Positions 9,120 to 17,014 of a stretch of DNA of 64,000 nucleotides are shown one piece after another. Position 1 is the stretch's first letter. Each line of letters begins with the position of its first letter. Position numbers and translations under genes: made by a program. The notes under the pieces were generated by a model. It was given only the letters and a program-made list of their open reading frames with translations. It searched no databases and was not told where the DNA came from. This DNA is from Streptomyces spinoverrucosus. GTDB lineage: Bacteria; Actinomycetota; Actinomycetes; Streptomycetales; Streptomycetaceae. The stretch lies in the NCBI RefSeq assembly GCF_006539505.1, contig NZ_BJND01000024.1, forward strand, positions 62,001 through 126,000, written 5' to 3'.

Positions 9120-10253
9120 TCAGCCGCCGGAGGTGTCCAGTTCGGCGTCCTCGCTGATCCCCGCGCAGTCGTACGGGTCCTTCAGCCAGCCGTCCGGCAG
9201 GACGACGCGGTTGTTGCCGGAGGTACGGCCGCGAGGGCCGTCGGCGCCGACCGGCCAGGGCTGGTCGAGGTCCAACTCGTCCAGTCCGGCGCGCAGTTCT
9301 GCGAGCGAGGACGTGATGGCGAGCCGCTTGCGCATCTCGGAGCCGACCGCGAAGCCCTTCAGATACCAGGCGACGTGCTTGCGGAAGTCGATGACGCCGC
9401 GCGACTCGTCGCCGATCCACTCACCGAGCAGGGTGGCGTGCCGGACCATGACATCGGCGACCTCGCGGAGCGTGGGCCGCGCGATGTCCTGAGGACGCCC
9501 CTCGAAGGCGGCCACCAGATCGGCGAACAGCCACGGCCGCCCCAGGCATCCGCGCCCGACCACGACCCCGTCGCAGCCGGTCTCCTTCACCATCCGCACC
9601 GCGTCCTCGGCCGACCAGATGTCGCCGTTGCCGAGCACGGGGATCTCCGGCACATGCTCCTTCAGCCGGGCGATGGCGTCCCAGTCGGCGGTGCCGCCGT
9701 AGTGCTGGGCGGCGGTACGGCCGTGCAGGGCGATGGCGGTGACGCCCTCCTCGACGGCGATCCGGCCGGCGTCGAGGTAGGTGATGTGGTCGTCGTCGAT
9801 GCCCTTGCGCATCTTCATGGTGACCGGCAGGTCACCGGCCCCGGAGACCGCCTCCCGGAGGATCGCGCGGAGCAGGTTGCGCTTGTACGGCAGCGCGGAG
9901 CCGCCGCCCTTGCGGGTCACCTTCGGCACCGGGCAACCGAAGTTGAGGTCGATGTGGTCGGCCAGGTCCTCCTCCGCGATCATGCGGACGGCCTTGCCGA
10001 CGGTCGCCGGGTCCACGCCGTACAGCTGGATCGAACGCGGCTTCTCGGTCGCGTCGAAGTGGACCAGCTGCATGGTCTTCTCGTTGCGCTCGACCAGCGC
10101 CCGGGTCGTGATCATCTCGCTCACGAACAGGCCCTTGCCACCGCTGAACTCCCTGCACAGGGTGCGGAAGGGCGCGTTGGTGATCCCAGCCATGGGGGCC
10201 AGGACGACGGGCGGCTGGACGGTGTGCGGACCGATCTGCAGGGGCGTGGACAT
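9120..10253 (-). CDS. dusB: tRNA-dihydrouridine synthase B
   Basis: FMN-dependent enzyme that reduces uridine to dihydrouridine in tRNA. It has the TIM-barrel Dus domain with VVLAPMAGITNAPFRTL near the N-terminus, HIDLNFGCPVPKV with the catalytic Cys, GGGSALPYKR, VTMKMRKG, IALHGRTAAQHY and VVVGRGCLGRPW. 377 aa, slightly long because of a basic C-terminal tail. ATG 10253 is preceded by TGGAGGA (10254-10260), a very good ribosome site. It is divergent from an MFS pump across about 80 bp and convergent with the sulfatase-like gene. Confidence 0.96.
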   Translation of the reverse strand: MSTPLQIGPHTVQPPVVLAPMAGITNAPFRTLCREFSGGKGLFVSEMITTRALVERNEKTMQLVHFDATEKPRSIQLYGVDPATVGKAVRMIAEEDLADHIDLNFGCPVPKVTRKGGGSALPYKRNLLRAILREAVSGAGDLPVTMKMRKGIDDDHITYLDAGRIAVEEGVTAIALHGRTAAQHYGGTADWDAIARLKEHVPEIPVLGNGDIWSAEDAVRMVKETGCDGVVVGRGCLGRPWLFADLVAAFEGRPQDIARPTLREVADVMVRHATLLGEWIGDESRGVIDFRKHVAWYLKGFAVGSEMRKRLAITSSLAELRAGLDELDLDQPWPVGADGPRGRTSGNNRVVLPDGWLKDPYDCAGISEDAELDTSGG

Positions 10254-10331
10254 TCCTCCATTGTGCCGTGCAATGAGTTGGTAAAATTCGTTAGTTAGCC
10301 ACACTATCGAAATCGGCGTATGGTGGGCCAC

Positions 10332-11783
10332 ATGCCCGAGCTCAGCCCCCGACGCCGCATGCTGGTCCTCGCGATCTGCTGTATGAGCCTGCTGATCGTG
10401 AGCCTCGACAACACCGTCCTGAACGTCGCCCTGCCCTCGATGCAGCGCGACCTGCGGGCCAGCACGTCCGGCCTCCAGTGGACGATCGACGCCTACACCC
10501 TCGTCCTGGCGTCCCTGCTGATGCTCGCGGGCTCCACGGCCGACCGGATCGGCCGCAAGCGGGTGTTCATGGCGGGCCTGATCGTCTTCACCATCGGCTC
10601 GGCGCTGTGCTCGGTGGCGCCCAATCTGGACACGCTGGTGGTCTTCCGCATGGTGCAGGCGGTGGGCGGCTCGATGCTCAACCCGGTCGCCATGTCGATC
10701 ATCACCAACACCTTCACCGACCCGCGCGAGCGCGCCCGTGCGATCGGGGTGTGGGGCGCGGTCGTCGGTATCTCGATGGCTGCGGGCCCGCTGGTGGGCG
10801 GCCTGCTGGTGGAGGCGGTGAACTGGCGGGCGATCTTCTGGATCAACCTTCCGGTGGGGGCCGCCGCACTGCTGCTGACGCTGCGGTACGTCCCCGAGTC
10901 CCGCGCCCCGAAGGCGCGGCGGGCCGATCCGGTGGGTCAGCTGCTGGTGATCGCGCTGTTCGGGGCGCTGACGTACGCGATCATCGAGGCGCCGAGCGCC
11001 GGGGGCGCGACGGTGGCGCCGTTCGTGGCGGTGGCGTTGGCCGCGTTGGTGGGCCTGCTCGTGTACGAGCCGCGTCGCGCGGAGCCGTTGATCGATCTGC
11101 GGTTCTTCCGGTCGGCGCCGTTCAGTGGGGCGACGGTGATCGCGATCAGCGCGTTCGCGGCGCTGGGTGGGTTCCTGTTCCTGTCGACGCTGTATCTGCA
11201 GAACGTGCGGGGGCTGGACGCGCTGCACGCCGGGCTGTGGATGCTGCCGATGGCTGTACCGACGTTCCTGTGCGCGCCGGTGGCCGGGCGGCTGGTGGGG
11301 ACTCGGGGGCCGCGGGTGCCGTTGCTGATCGCGGGGGTGGCGATGACGGCGAGTGCGGTGCTGTTCGCGGGGTTCGAGGGGGAGACGTCGGATGTCACGT
11401 TGTTCGTGGGGTACGTGCTGTTCGGGGTGGGGTTCGGGTTCGTGAACGCGCCGATCACGAATACGGCGGTGTCGGGGATGCCGCGGGCCCAGGCGGGGGT
11501 GGCGGCGGCGGTTGCCTCTACGAGTCGGCAGCTCGGGCAGACGCTGGGGGTCGCGGTGGTGGGCGCGGTGCTGGCGTCGGGGATCGGGGGGTCGTCGTAT
11601 CGGGAGGCGTTTGTTTCGGCTGCTCGGCCGGGGTGGTGGGTTCTCGTGGTGTGTGGGGTGGGGGTGCTGGTGTTCGGGGTGTTGAGCAGTGGGCGGTGGG
11701 CTCGGGGGACTGCTGAGCGGGCGGCTGAGCGGTTGGAGGCCGGTGGGGGGCGGCAGGTGGTGGGGGCTGCTGAGGGTGCCTAG
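10332..11783 (+). CDS. DHA2-family MFS drug exporter
   Basis: About 483 aa, 14 predicted membrane helices, of the EmrB/QacA type. The motif C-like region VVGISMAAGPLVGGLLVEAV, DNTVLNVALPSMQRDL in helix 1 and GRKRVFMAGL in the first cytosolic loop are typical of proton-driven multidrug exporters. ATG 10332 is preferred because GGTGGG precedes it; ATG 10320 in frame has no such site. The last third is notably G-rich at third positions, unlike its first half. Its stop TAG lies inside the CTAG shared with the convergent XRE gene. The substrate is unknown. Confidence 0.85.
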   Translation: MPELSPRRRMLVLAICCMSLLIVSLDNTVLNVALPSMQRDLRASTSGLQWTIDAYTLVLASLLMLAGSTADRIGRKRVFMAGLIVFTIGSALCSVAPNLDTLVVFRMVQAVGGSMLNPVAMSIITNTFTDPRERARAIGVWGAVVGISMAAGPLVGGLLVEAVNWRAIFWINLPVGAAALLLTLRYVPESRAPKARRADPVGQLLVIALFGALTYAIIEAPSAGGATVAPFVAVALAALVGLLVYEPRRAEPLIDLRFFRSAPFSGATVIAISAFAALGGFLFLSTLYLQNVRGLDALHAGLWMLPMAVPTFLCAPVAGRLVGTRGPRVPLLIAGVAMTASAVLFAGFEGETSDVTLFVGYVLFGVGFGFVNAPITNTAVSGMPRAQAGVAAAVASTSRQLGQTLGVAVVGAVLASGIGGSSYREAFVSAARPGWWVLVVCGVGVLVFGVLSSGRWARGTAERAAERLEAGGGRQVVGAAEGA

Positions 11784-12700
11784 GTGCGGGTTGTACGTGG
11801 CTGGTCGCGCAGTTCCCCGCGCCCCTTCAGGTCGGTCGCCTTGCCCAGCGATATAAGGCGCAGCTTCTCCAAGCGCTCCCTCGACTCCTCGTCCGCCGGG
11901 ACGTACGTCACCATCCTCGGGCCGGTCTCGGGGCTGAGCCACAGGTCCGTGTGGTCGAGCACCACCCGGCCCACGTGCCGGTTGAGGAACTCCTTGCGCT
12001 TGGTGCGGTGGGCCACGACCTCATGGCGGTCCCAGGCCTCGCGGAACTCGGGGGACTCCGTGCGCAGGCGGCCCAGCAGCATCTTCCAGGCGGGCTCGGC
12101 CAGGTGACCGGCCATCGCGGCGCGGAAGCGGGCGGCCATCAGGCGCTGGGTCTCCTCCAGGTGCACGATCGAGGACTGCCACTCGGGGTGGGTGTAGGAG
12201 AGGACCAGGCAGTTGCGGTCCTCGGGCGGGACCGCGTCCAGGTCGCACAGGAGCAGGCCGTAGGTGCGGTTGTAGGCGAGGATGTCGTACCGGGCGTTCT
12301 GCAGGCACGCCGGGTACGGCTCCAGCTGTTCGAGGACGGCCCGCATCGCCGGGGTCACCGACGGGCACGTCGTCGCCGGCGTCGGGTCCGTGGTGCCGGC
12401 CAGGGTGAAGAGATGGGCGCGTTCACCGGCGTCCAGCAGGAGGGTGCGGGCGAGGGCGTCCAGGACCTGTACGGAGACCTGGATGTCCCGGGCCTGTTCG
12501 AGCCAGGTGTACCAGGTGACGCCGACCGCGGAGAGCTGCGCGACCTCCTCGCGGCGCAGGCCGGGCGTGCGGCGCCGGCGGCCGCGGGGCAGGCCGACCT
12601 GCTCGGGGGTGATCCGCTCGCGGCGGCTGCGCAGGAACGCGGCGAGCTCGTGCCGCCGGATCTCGGCTTCCCGGGGGCGCACCGCCGGTTCCTGAGCCAT
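11780..12700 (-). CDS. XRE-family regulator with MmyB-like ligand-binding domain
   Basis: About 306 aa. The N-terminal helix-turn-helix is of the LRRSRRERITPEQVGLP / RTPGLRREEVAQLSAVG class, followed by the MmyB-like region (NARYDILAYNRTYGLLL, TDLWLSPETGPRMV). This type usually sits divergently from a transporter or short-chain dehydrogenase it controls, and here it is divergent from an MFS gene. ATG 12700 is favoured because GGGGGA is 10 nt upstream; ATG 12709 is only 1-2 nt from that motif. The last codons (KGRGELRDQPRTTRT) are encoded by a copy of a genome-repeat sequence, so the original C-terminus may have been replaced. Confidence 0.88.
   Translation of the reverse strand: MAQEPAVRPREAEIRRHELAAFLRSRRERITPEQVGLPRGRRRRTPGLRREEVAQLSAVGVTWYTWLEQARDIQVSVQVLDALARTLLLDAGERAHLFTLAGTTDPTPATTCPSVTPAMRAVLEQLEPYPACLQNARYDILAYNRTYGLLLCDLDAVPPEDRNCLVLSYTHPEWQSSIVHLEETQRLMAARFRAAMAGHLAEPAWKMLLGRLRTESPEFREAWDRHEVVAHRTKRKEFLNRHVGRVVLDHTDLWLSPETGPRMVTYVPADEESRERLEKLRLISLGKATDLKGRGELRDQPRTTRT
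11784..11828. repeat. dispersed repeat, copy 1 (overlaps 3' end of XRE gene)
   Basis: Copy of a sequence found three times in the window, with the shared core GGTCGCGCAGTTCCCCGCGC followed by CCCTT. Here it forms the last codons of the XRE regulator on the minus strand. Other copies are at 41971-42014 (inverted) and 62719-62762. Confidence 0.8.
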
Positions 12701-12754
12701 CGTCGTCATGTCCCCCAGCCTGCCGCCGCCCGGATCCTGTTTCCAGGTGGTCCC

Positions 12755-12784
12755 GGTACCAGGATAAGGACACTCTGGTACCAG
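12755..12784. promoter_or_regulatory. paired GGTACCAG sites between XRE regulator and MFS gene
   Basis: GGTACCAG occurs at 12755-12762 and 12777-12784, exactly 22 bp apart (two helical turns), in the 111-bp divergent intergenic region. The second copy is part of the palindrome CTGGTACCAG. The best reading is that this is the operator of the adjacent XRE protein; this is inference from position and spacing. Confidence 0.5.
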
Positions 12785-12811
12785 CCTGAGCGACCCCGCA
12801 CGCTCGATGCT

Positions 12812-14245
12812 GTGACCGAAACCACCACTTCCGCACGCCCGGTCGGTTCCGCCGTCCAGGCGCCACCCGTGCTCGACGGGCTCGGGCTGTTCACCGTGCT
12901 GCTCGGCGCGGCCCTGCCGCTCATCGACTTCTTCATCGTCAATGTCGCCCTCCCCAGCATCGGTGCCGACCTCGCCGCGGGCGAGGCGGTGCTGGAACTC
13001 GTCGTCGCCGGGTACGGGCTGGCGTACGCCGTCCTGCTCGTCCTCGGCGGCCGGCTCGGCGACCTGTTCGGGCGGCGGCGGCTGTTCCTGGGCGGCATGG
13101 CGGCCTTCGGCCTCACCTCGCTGGCCTGCGGGCTCGCGCCCGACGCGTGGATGCTGGTGGCGGCGCGGGTCGCGCAGGGCGCGGCGGCCGCCGCGATGCT
13201 GCCGCAGGTGCTCGCCACCATCCAGTCGGCCACCGCCGGAGCGCGCCGCGCCCGGGCGATGGGCATGTACGGCGCGACGGCCGGGCTGGCGATGGTCGCC
13301 GGGCAGATCCTCGGCGGGGTGCTGGTCGCCGCCGATGTCGCGGGCACCGGCTGGCGCTCGGTGTTCCTGGTGAACGTGCCGGTCGTCGTCGTGGGCCTGG
13401 TCCTCGCCGCCCGCGCCGTACCGGAGACCCGCTCCCCGCATCCGGAGCCGGTGGACGGGCCCGGGACCGTGCTGCTCGCCGCCGCCCTGCTCGCCCTGCT
13501 GGCGCCGCTGACCGAGGGCCGGGCGGCGGGCTGGCCGCTGTGGACGTGGCTGTCGCTGGCCGCGTTTCCGCTGCTGGCGGCCGCGTTCTACGCCGTGGAG
13601 CGGCGGGCGGACCGGCGGGGGCGTACGCCGCTGGTGCCGCCGAGCCTGTTCGCGCTGACCTCGCTGCGGCGGGGGCTGGTGCTGATCGTGCCGTTCTCGA
13701 TCGGGTTCAGCGGGTTCATGTTCGTGATCGCGGTGGCGTTGCAGCAGGGGGCGGGGCTGGGGCCGGTCGCGGCGGGGGTCGCGCTGGTGCCGATGGCGGT
13801 GACCTTCTTCTGTGTCTCCCTCGCCGGTCCGCGCCTGGTGGCCCGTTACGGCACGCGTGTGGTGACCGCCGGTGCGCTGGTCCAGGCGGTGGGCGTGGGG
13901 CTGATGGCGCTCGCGGCCTGGCGTTCCTGGCCGGAGCTGGGGTGGGTGCAGCTGCTGCCGGGCGCCGCGATCGCCGGCGTCGGCCAGGCGCTGCAACTCC
14001 CCGTCGTCTTCCGCGTCGTGCTCTCCGAGGTGCCCGGCGCCCGGGCCGGCGTCGGCAGCGGCGTGATGATCACCACCCAGCAGTCCGCACTGGCGTTGGG
14101 CGTGGCCACCCTCGGCACCCTGTTCCTCTCACTGGTCCCGGCGCTGGGCATGCGGAACGCCCTGGTCACCACGCTTGTCGTGCAGCTCGCCGGTATCGCC
14201 CTGACCGGCCTGCTGAGCCTGCGCCTGCCGCGCACGGTCGGCTGA
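12812..14245 (+). CDS. MFS exporter divergent from XRE regulator
   Basis: About 477 aa, 14-helix DHA2-type MFS protein. Evidence includes DFFIVNVALPSIGADLAAGE in helix 1, GDLFGRRRLFLGG in loop 2-3 and GMYGATAGLAMVAGQILGGV as motif C. The start is GTG 12812; an ATG nearby is out of frame. No good Shine-Dalgarno motif precedes it, so it may be leaderless. The gene is probably controlled by the divergent XRE protein through the GGTACCAG pair. The substrate is unknown, but efflux of a toxic small molecule is the usual role. Confidence 0.85.
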   Translation: MTETTTSARPVGSAVQAPPVLDGLGLFTVLLGAALPLIDFFIVNVALPSIGADLAAGEAVLELVVAGYGLAYAVLLVLGGRLGDLFGRRRLFLGGMAAFGLTSLACGLAPDAWMLVAARVAQGAAAAAMLPQVLATIQSATAGARRARAMGMYGATAGLAMVAGQILGGVLVAADVAGTGWRSVFLVNVPVVVVGLVLAARAVPETRSPHPEPVDGPGTVLLAAALLALLAPLTEGRAAGWPLWTWLSLAAFPLLAAAFYAVERRADRRGRTPLVPPSLFALTSLRRGLVLIVPFSIGFSGFMFVIAVALQQGAGLGPVAAGVALVPMAVTFFCVSLAGPRLVARYGTRVVTAGALVQAVGVGLMALAAWRSWPELGWVQLLPGAAIAGVGQALQLPVVFRVVLSEVPGARAGVGSGVMITTQQSALALGVATLGTLFLSLVPALGMRNALVTTLVVQLAGIALTGLLSLRLPRTVG

Positions 14246-14362
14246 ACCCCGCGACGCGAGGGCACAGCTGTGTGAAGAGATCCCTGTTGATGTTGATCCT
14301 GCTGCACACTCCTTGCTGCACGACCGCACGAACGGATCGCCGGACCGGACGCTGGAGGCGTC

Positions 14363-14569
14363 ATGTCGCAGATCGACACGAGCAAGGTCAGCCGGTGGGA
14401 CCAGCACGGACGCGAACACGTGGTCCGGGTCCAGCGCACCGGTGTGCAGCGCACGATCCGATGCGACACGTGCGGCTGGCGGCGGGGTGCGCAGTTCCTG
14501 CCCTGGCTGAAGGCGGAGGAGCACCTCGCGGAGGCGCACCAGGCGACGGTGGACCCCGCCGGGGCCTGA
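14363..14569 (+). CDS. small protein with Cys2/His2-type metal site
   Basis: 68-residue protein of unknown function. CDTCGW (residues 34-39) and, 17 residues on, HLAEAH (54-59) could form a single zinc site. The ribosome site GGAGG lies just upstream of ATG 14363. It stands alone between the MFS gene and the convergent TetR gene. I recall similar small proteins in other streptomycetes but cannot name a function. Confidence 0.75.
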   Translation: MSQIDTSKVSRWDQHGREHVVRVQRTGVQRTIRCDTCGWRRGAQFLPWLKAEEHLAEAHQATVDPAGA

Positions 14570-14589
14570 CGGGTCGCCGGTCGCCTGGG

Positions 14590-15177
14590 TCAGGCCCGCA
14601 GCCCCAGCACCACCAGCTCCACCAGCGCCGCGAAGTCCGCCTCAGCCTCCGGCTGTGCCCACTCGGGTGCGTAACAGGGGTCGTGGAAGCGCCCCGTGGC
14701 ATGGAACACCGCGCGGGCCGTGCTCTGGGGGTCGTCGGACGCGAAGGTGCCCGCCGCCACCCCCGCCTCGATGATCCGGGTCAACTGGGCGGTGAGATCG
14801 TCGATGTGCTCCGGGACCGCCTCATTGCTCTCGCCGGTCAGCACCATGTAGGTCGCGAACAACTCCGGATCGTCGCCCGCCTTGCGGCGCTTGGCGTCGA
14901 ACAGCCCCCGCAGCCAGTCCCGCAGCCGCGCCTCCGGGTCACGGTCCTCGGCGACTATCCCGGCCAGCGCCTCGGACGTACGGTCCAGCCACCGCTTCGT
15001 GACCGCCTCCCGCAGCGCCGCCTTGGTGCGGAAGTGCCGGTACACACTGCCGTGGCTGACGCCGAGCGCGCGGGCCACGTCGACCACGGTGGCCTTGGCC
15101 GGGCCGTGACGGCGCAGCACCTCCTCGGTCGTTTCGAGGATGCGCTCGGCGGTCAGGGTTTCGCTGGTCGGGGGCAT
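14590..15177 (-). CDS. TetR-family transcriptional regulator
   Basis: 195 aa. N-terminal TetR helix-turn-helix: AERILETTEEVLRRHGPAKA then VDVARALGVSHGSVYRHFRT (about residues 28-55). The C-terminal ligand-binding half is of the TetR_C type with DPELFATYMVLTGE. It lies 25 nt downstream of the aldo/keto reductase on the same strand, so the two are co-transcribed. The strong palindrome at 16232-16263 in front of the operon is its likely operator, giving autoregulation. ATG 15177 is the first in-frame ATG matching the family N-terminus. Confidence 0.9.
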   Translation of the reverse strand: MPPTSETLTAERILETTEEVLRRHGPAKATVVDVARALGVSHGSVYRHFRTKAALREAVTKRWLDRTSEALAGIVAEDRDPEARLRDWLRGLFDAKRRKAGDDPELFATYMVLTGESNEAVPEHIDDLTAQLTRIIEAGVAAGTFASDDPQSTARAVFHATGRFHDPCYAPEWAQPEAEADFAALVELVVLGLRA

Positions 15178-15202
15178 GAGGTGACCGTACCTCGTGCCCG
15201 GA

Positions 15203-16207
15203 TCAGCGTTCGCTGTCGAGGTGCGACATCTGCTGCGTCGGATAGCGGTCGCCGGCCGCCGCATCCGCCGGGACGGCCTCCTCGATCGCCCGCAGGTCGG
15301 CCTCGTCCAGCGTGACGTCCAGCGCGCCCAGCGCCTCCGTCAGCCGGTCCCGGCGGCGGGCGCCGACCAGCGGCACCATGTCGTCGCCGCGCGAGAGCAC
15401 CCAGGCGATGGCGATCTGCGCGACGCTCACGCCCTTCTGCTCGGCGATCTTCCGCAGCGCCTCCACCAGGTTCAGGTTGTGCTGGAGGTTCTCGCCCTGG
15501 AAGCGGGGCGACAGGGCCCGGAAGTCGTTCGCGGCGAGCTGCCGGTCGGCGGTGAAGTGGCCGGAGATCAGCCCGCGCGAGAGCACGCCGTACGCCGTGA
15601 CGGCGATGCCCAGTTCACGGGTGGTCGGCAGGATCTCGGTCTCGATGCCGCGCGAGATCAGCGAGTACTCGATCTGCAGGTCCGAGATCGGGGCGGTGGC
15701 GGCGGCCCGGCGGATCGTCTCGGCGCCGACCTCGCTGAGGCCGATGTGCCGGACGTACCCCTTCTCGACCAGTTCGGCGATCGCGCCGACGGTCTCCTCG
15801 ATCGGGACGTCCGGGTCGAGGCGGGCGATCCGGTAGACGTCGATGTGGTCGACGCCGAGGCGCTGGAGCGAGTAGGCGGCGAAGTTCTTCACGGCGGCCG
15901 GGCGGCCGTCGTAGCCCGACCAGCCGCCGTCCGGGTCGCGCAGGGCGCCGAACTTCACGCTGAGCAGCGCCTGTTCGCGCCGGGCGGCGGGCGCGGCGCG
16001 CAGGGCCTCGCCGATGAGCAGCTCGTTGTGGCCCATGCCGTAGAAGTCGCCGGTGTCGAGCAGGGTGACGCCGGCCTCCAGGGCGGCGTGGATGGTGGCG
16101 ATGGATTCGGCCCGGTCCGCCTCGCCGTACAGCGCGGACATGCCCATGCAGCCGAGGCCGAGGGCGGAGACCTGGGGGCCGGTGGTTCCGAGAGTGCGCG
16201 TTTGCAT
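15203..16207 (-). CDS. aldo/keto reductase (catalytic His replaced)
   Basis: 334-aa TIM-barrel NAD(P)H-dependent reductase of the AKR12/13 type. LGLGCMGMSALYG, DTGDFYGMGHNE (catalytic Asp and Tyr) and SVKFG (catalytic Lys) are present. The segment where relatives carry YYQHR reads VYRIARLDP, so the fourth tetrad residue (His) appears to be Ala. ATG 16207 is chosen because GGAGGA lies 7 nt upstream; ATG 16213 is almost on top of it. It is the first gene of a two-gene operon with a TetR regulator. The substrate is unknown. Confidence 0.9.
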   Translation of the reverse strand: MQTRTLGTTGPQVSALGLGCMGMSALYGEADRAESIATIHAALEAGVTLLDTGDFYGMGHNELLIGEALRAAPAARREQALLSVKFGALRDPDGGWSGYDGRPAAVKNFAAYSLQRLGVDHIDVYRIARLDPDVPIEETVGAIAELVEKGYVRHIGLSEVGAETIRRAAATAPISDLQIEYSLISRGIETEILPTTRELGIAVTAYGVLSRGLISGHFTADRQLAANDFRALSPRFQGENLQHNLNLVEALRKIAEQKGVSVAQIAIAWVLSRGDDMVPLVGARRRDRLTEALGALDVTLDEADLRAIEEAVPADAAAGDRYPTQQMSHLDSER

Positions 16208-16231
16208 CGTCATGTCCTCCACCTTGCCCTA

Positions 16232-16263
16232 ACAGCTGACAGATTTCAATATCTGTCAGCTGT
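16232..16263. promoter_or_regulatory. perfect palindrome, likely TetR operator
   Basis: 13-bp arms ACAGCTGACAGAT and ATCTGTCAGCTGT are separated by 6 bp (TTCAAT). It sits about 25 bp upstream of the aldo/keto reductase start, where it would overlap the promoter. The AT-rich centre and size fit a TetR-family site. Confidence 0.75.
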
Positions 16264-16304
16264 AATTTGTTAGCCGCAGTCTGTTAGCCCTTGCGAGGGC
16301 CCGC

Positions 16305-16919
16305 TCAGCGCGCCGTGAACGCCAGCTTCGCCCCCAGCGCCACGAACGACCCCGCGAACGTCCGGCGCAGCCAGGTCATCACGCGCGGCCGGGACACCAC
16401 ATGGCTGCGCACGGACGCCGCGAGCAGCCCGAAGGCGACGAACACGACGAATGTCACCATCATGAACACACCGCCCAGCATCAGCATCCGGGGCACCGCG
16501 TGCGGCTCGGCGGGGCTCACGAACTGGGGCAGGAACGCCAGGAAGAAGATCGTCACCTTCGGGTTGAGCAGATTGATCAGCACGGCCCGCACGATCACCC
16601 GCCCCGAGGTGACGGGCGGGGCACCCTCCTGGCCGACGTCGATCGCGCCCTTCTCCCGCACCGTCGCCCAGGCCATGTAGAGGAGGTAGGCGACACCGGC
16701 GTACTTCAGCGCCTGAAAAGCGGTCGCGCTGGCGTGCAGCAGCGCGGCGACGCCGGTGACGGTGGCCAGCACATGCGGCACGATCGCCAGCGTGCACCCG
16801 AAGGCGGCGGCGACACTCGCCCGCCGCCCCCGGGAGAGCCCGGCGGCGAGGGTATAGACGAGGCCGGTGCCGGGGGTGACGACGACAACGAGGGTGGTCA
16901 GCAGAAACGCGATGCTCAT
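16305..16919 (-). CDS. LysE/RhtB-family exporter
   Basis: 204 aa, about 6 membrane helices, with the family pattern VVVVTPGTGLVYTLAAGLSR at the N-terminus (usually TPGPN/D, here TPGTG) and NLLNPKVTIFFLAFLPQF near the middle. These proteins export amino acids or related metabolites. ATG 16919 is used. It lies downstream of the glyS terminator and has no partner gene, so its substrate cannot be inferred. Confidence 0.88.
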   Translation of the reverse strand: MSIAFLLTTLVVVVTPGTGLVYTLAAGLSRGRRASVAAAFGCTLAIVPHVLATVTGVAALLHASATAFQALKYAGVAYLLYMAWATVREKGAIDVGQEGAPPVTSGRVIVRAVLINLLNPKVTIFFLAFLPQFVSPAEPHAVPRMLMLGGVFMMVTFVVFVAFGLLAASVRSHVVSRPRVMTWLRRTFAGSFVALGAKLAFTAR

Positions 16920-16940
16920 ACGGCCACCCTGATAGCGCGA

Positions 16941-16984
16941 TGGCCCCCGTTACAGGTCCACAAAGGAACCTGTATCGGGGGCCA
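16941..16984 (-). terminator. long hairpin after glyS
   Basis: 17-bp stem with one mismatch (arms 16941-16957 and 16968-16984, TGGCCCCCGTTACAGGT against ACCTGTATCGGGGGCCA) and a 10-nt loop. It begins 31 nt after the glyS stop and ends 22 nt before the lysE-like start. It most likely terminates glyS, and it could also act as an attenuator for the exporter gene. Confidence 0.75.
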
Positions 16985-17014
16985 ATCACACGTGGTCGGC
17001 GTGAACCCTGAGTC

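Noticed and set aside
11951..12811. A 5' extension of the second MFS gene.
   Set aside because: It lies antisense to the XRE regulator, and the transporter fold begins after GTG 12812.
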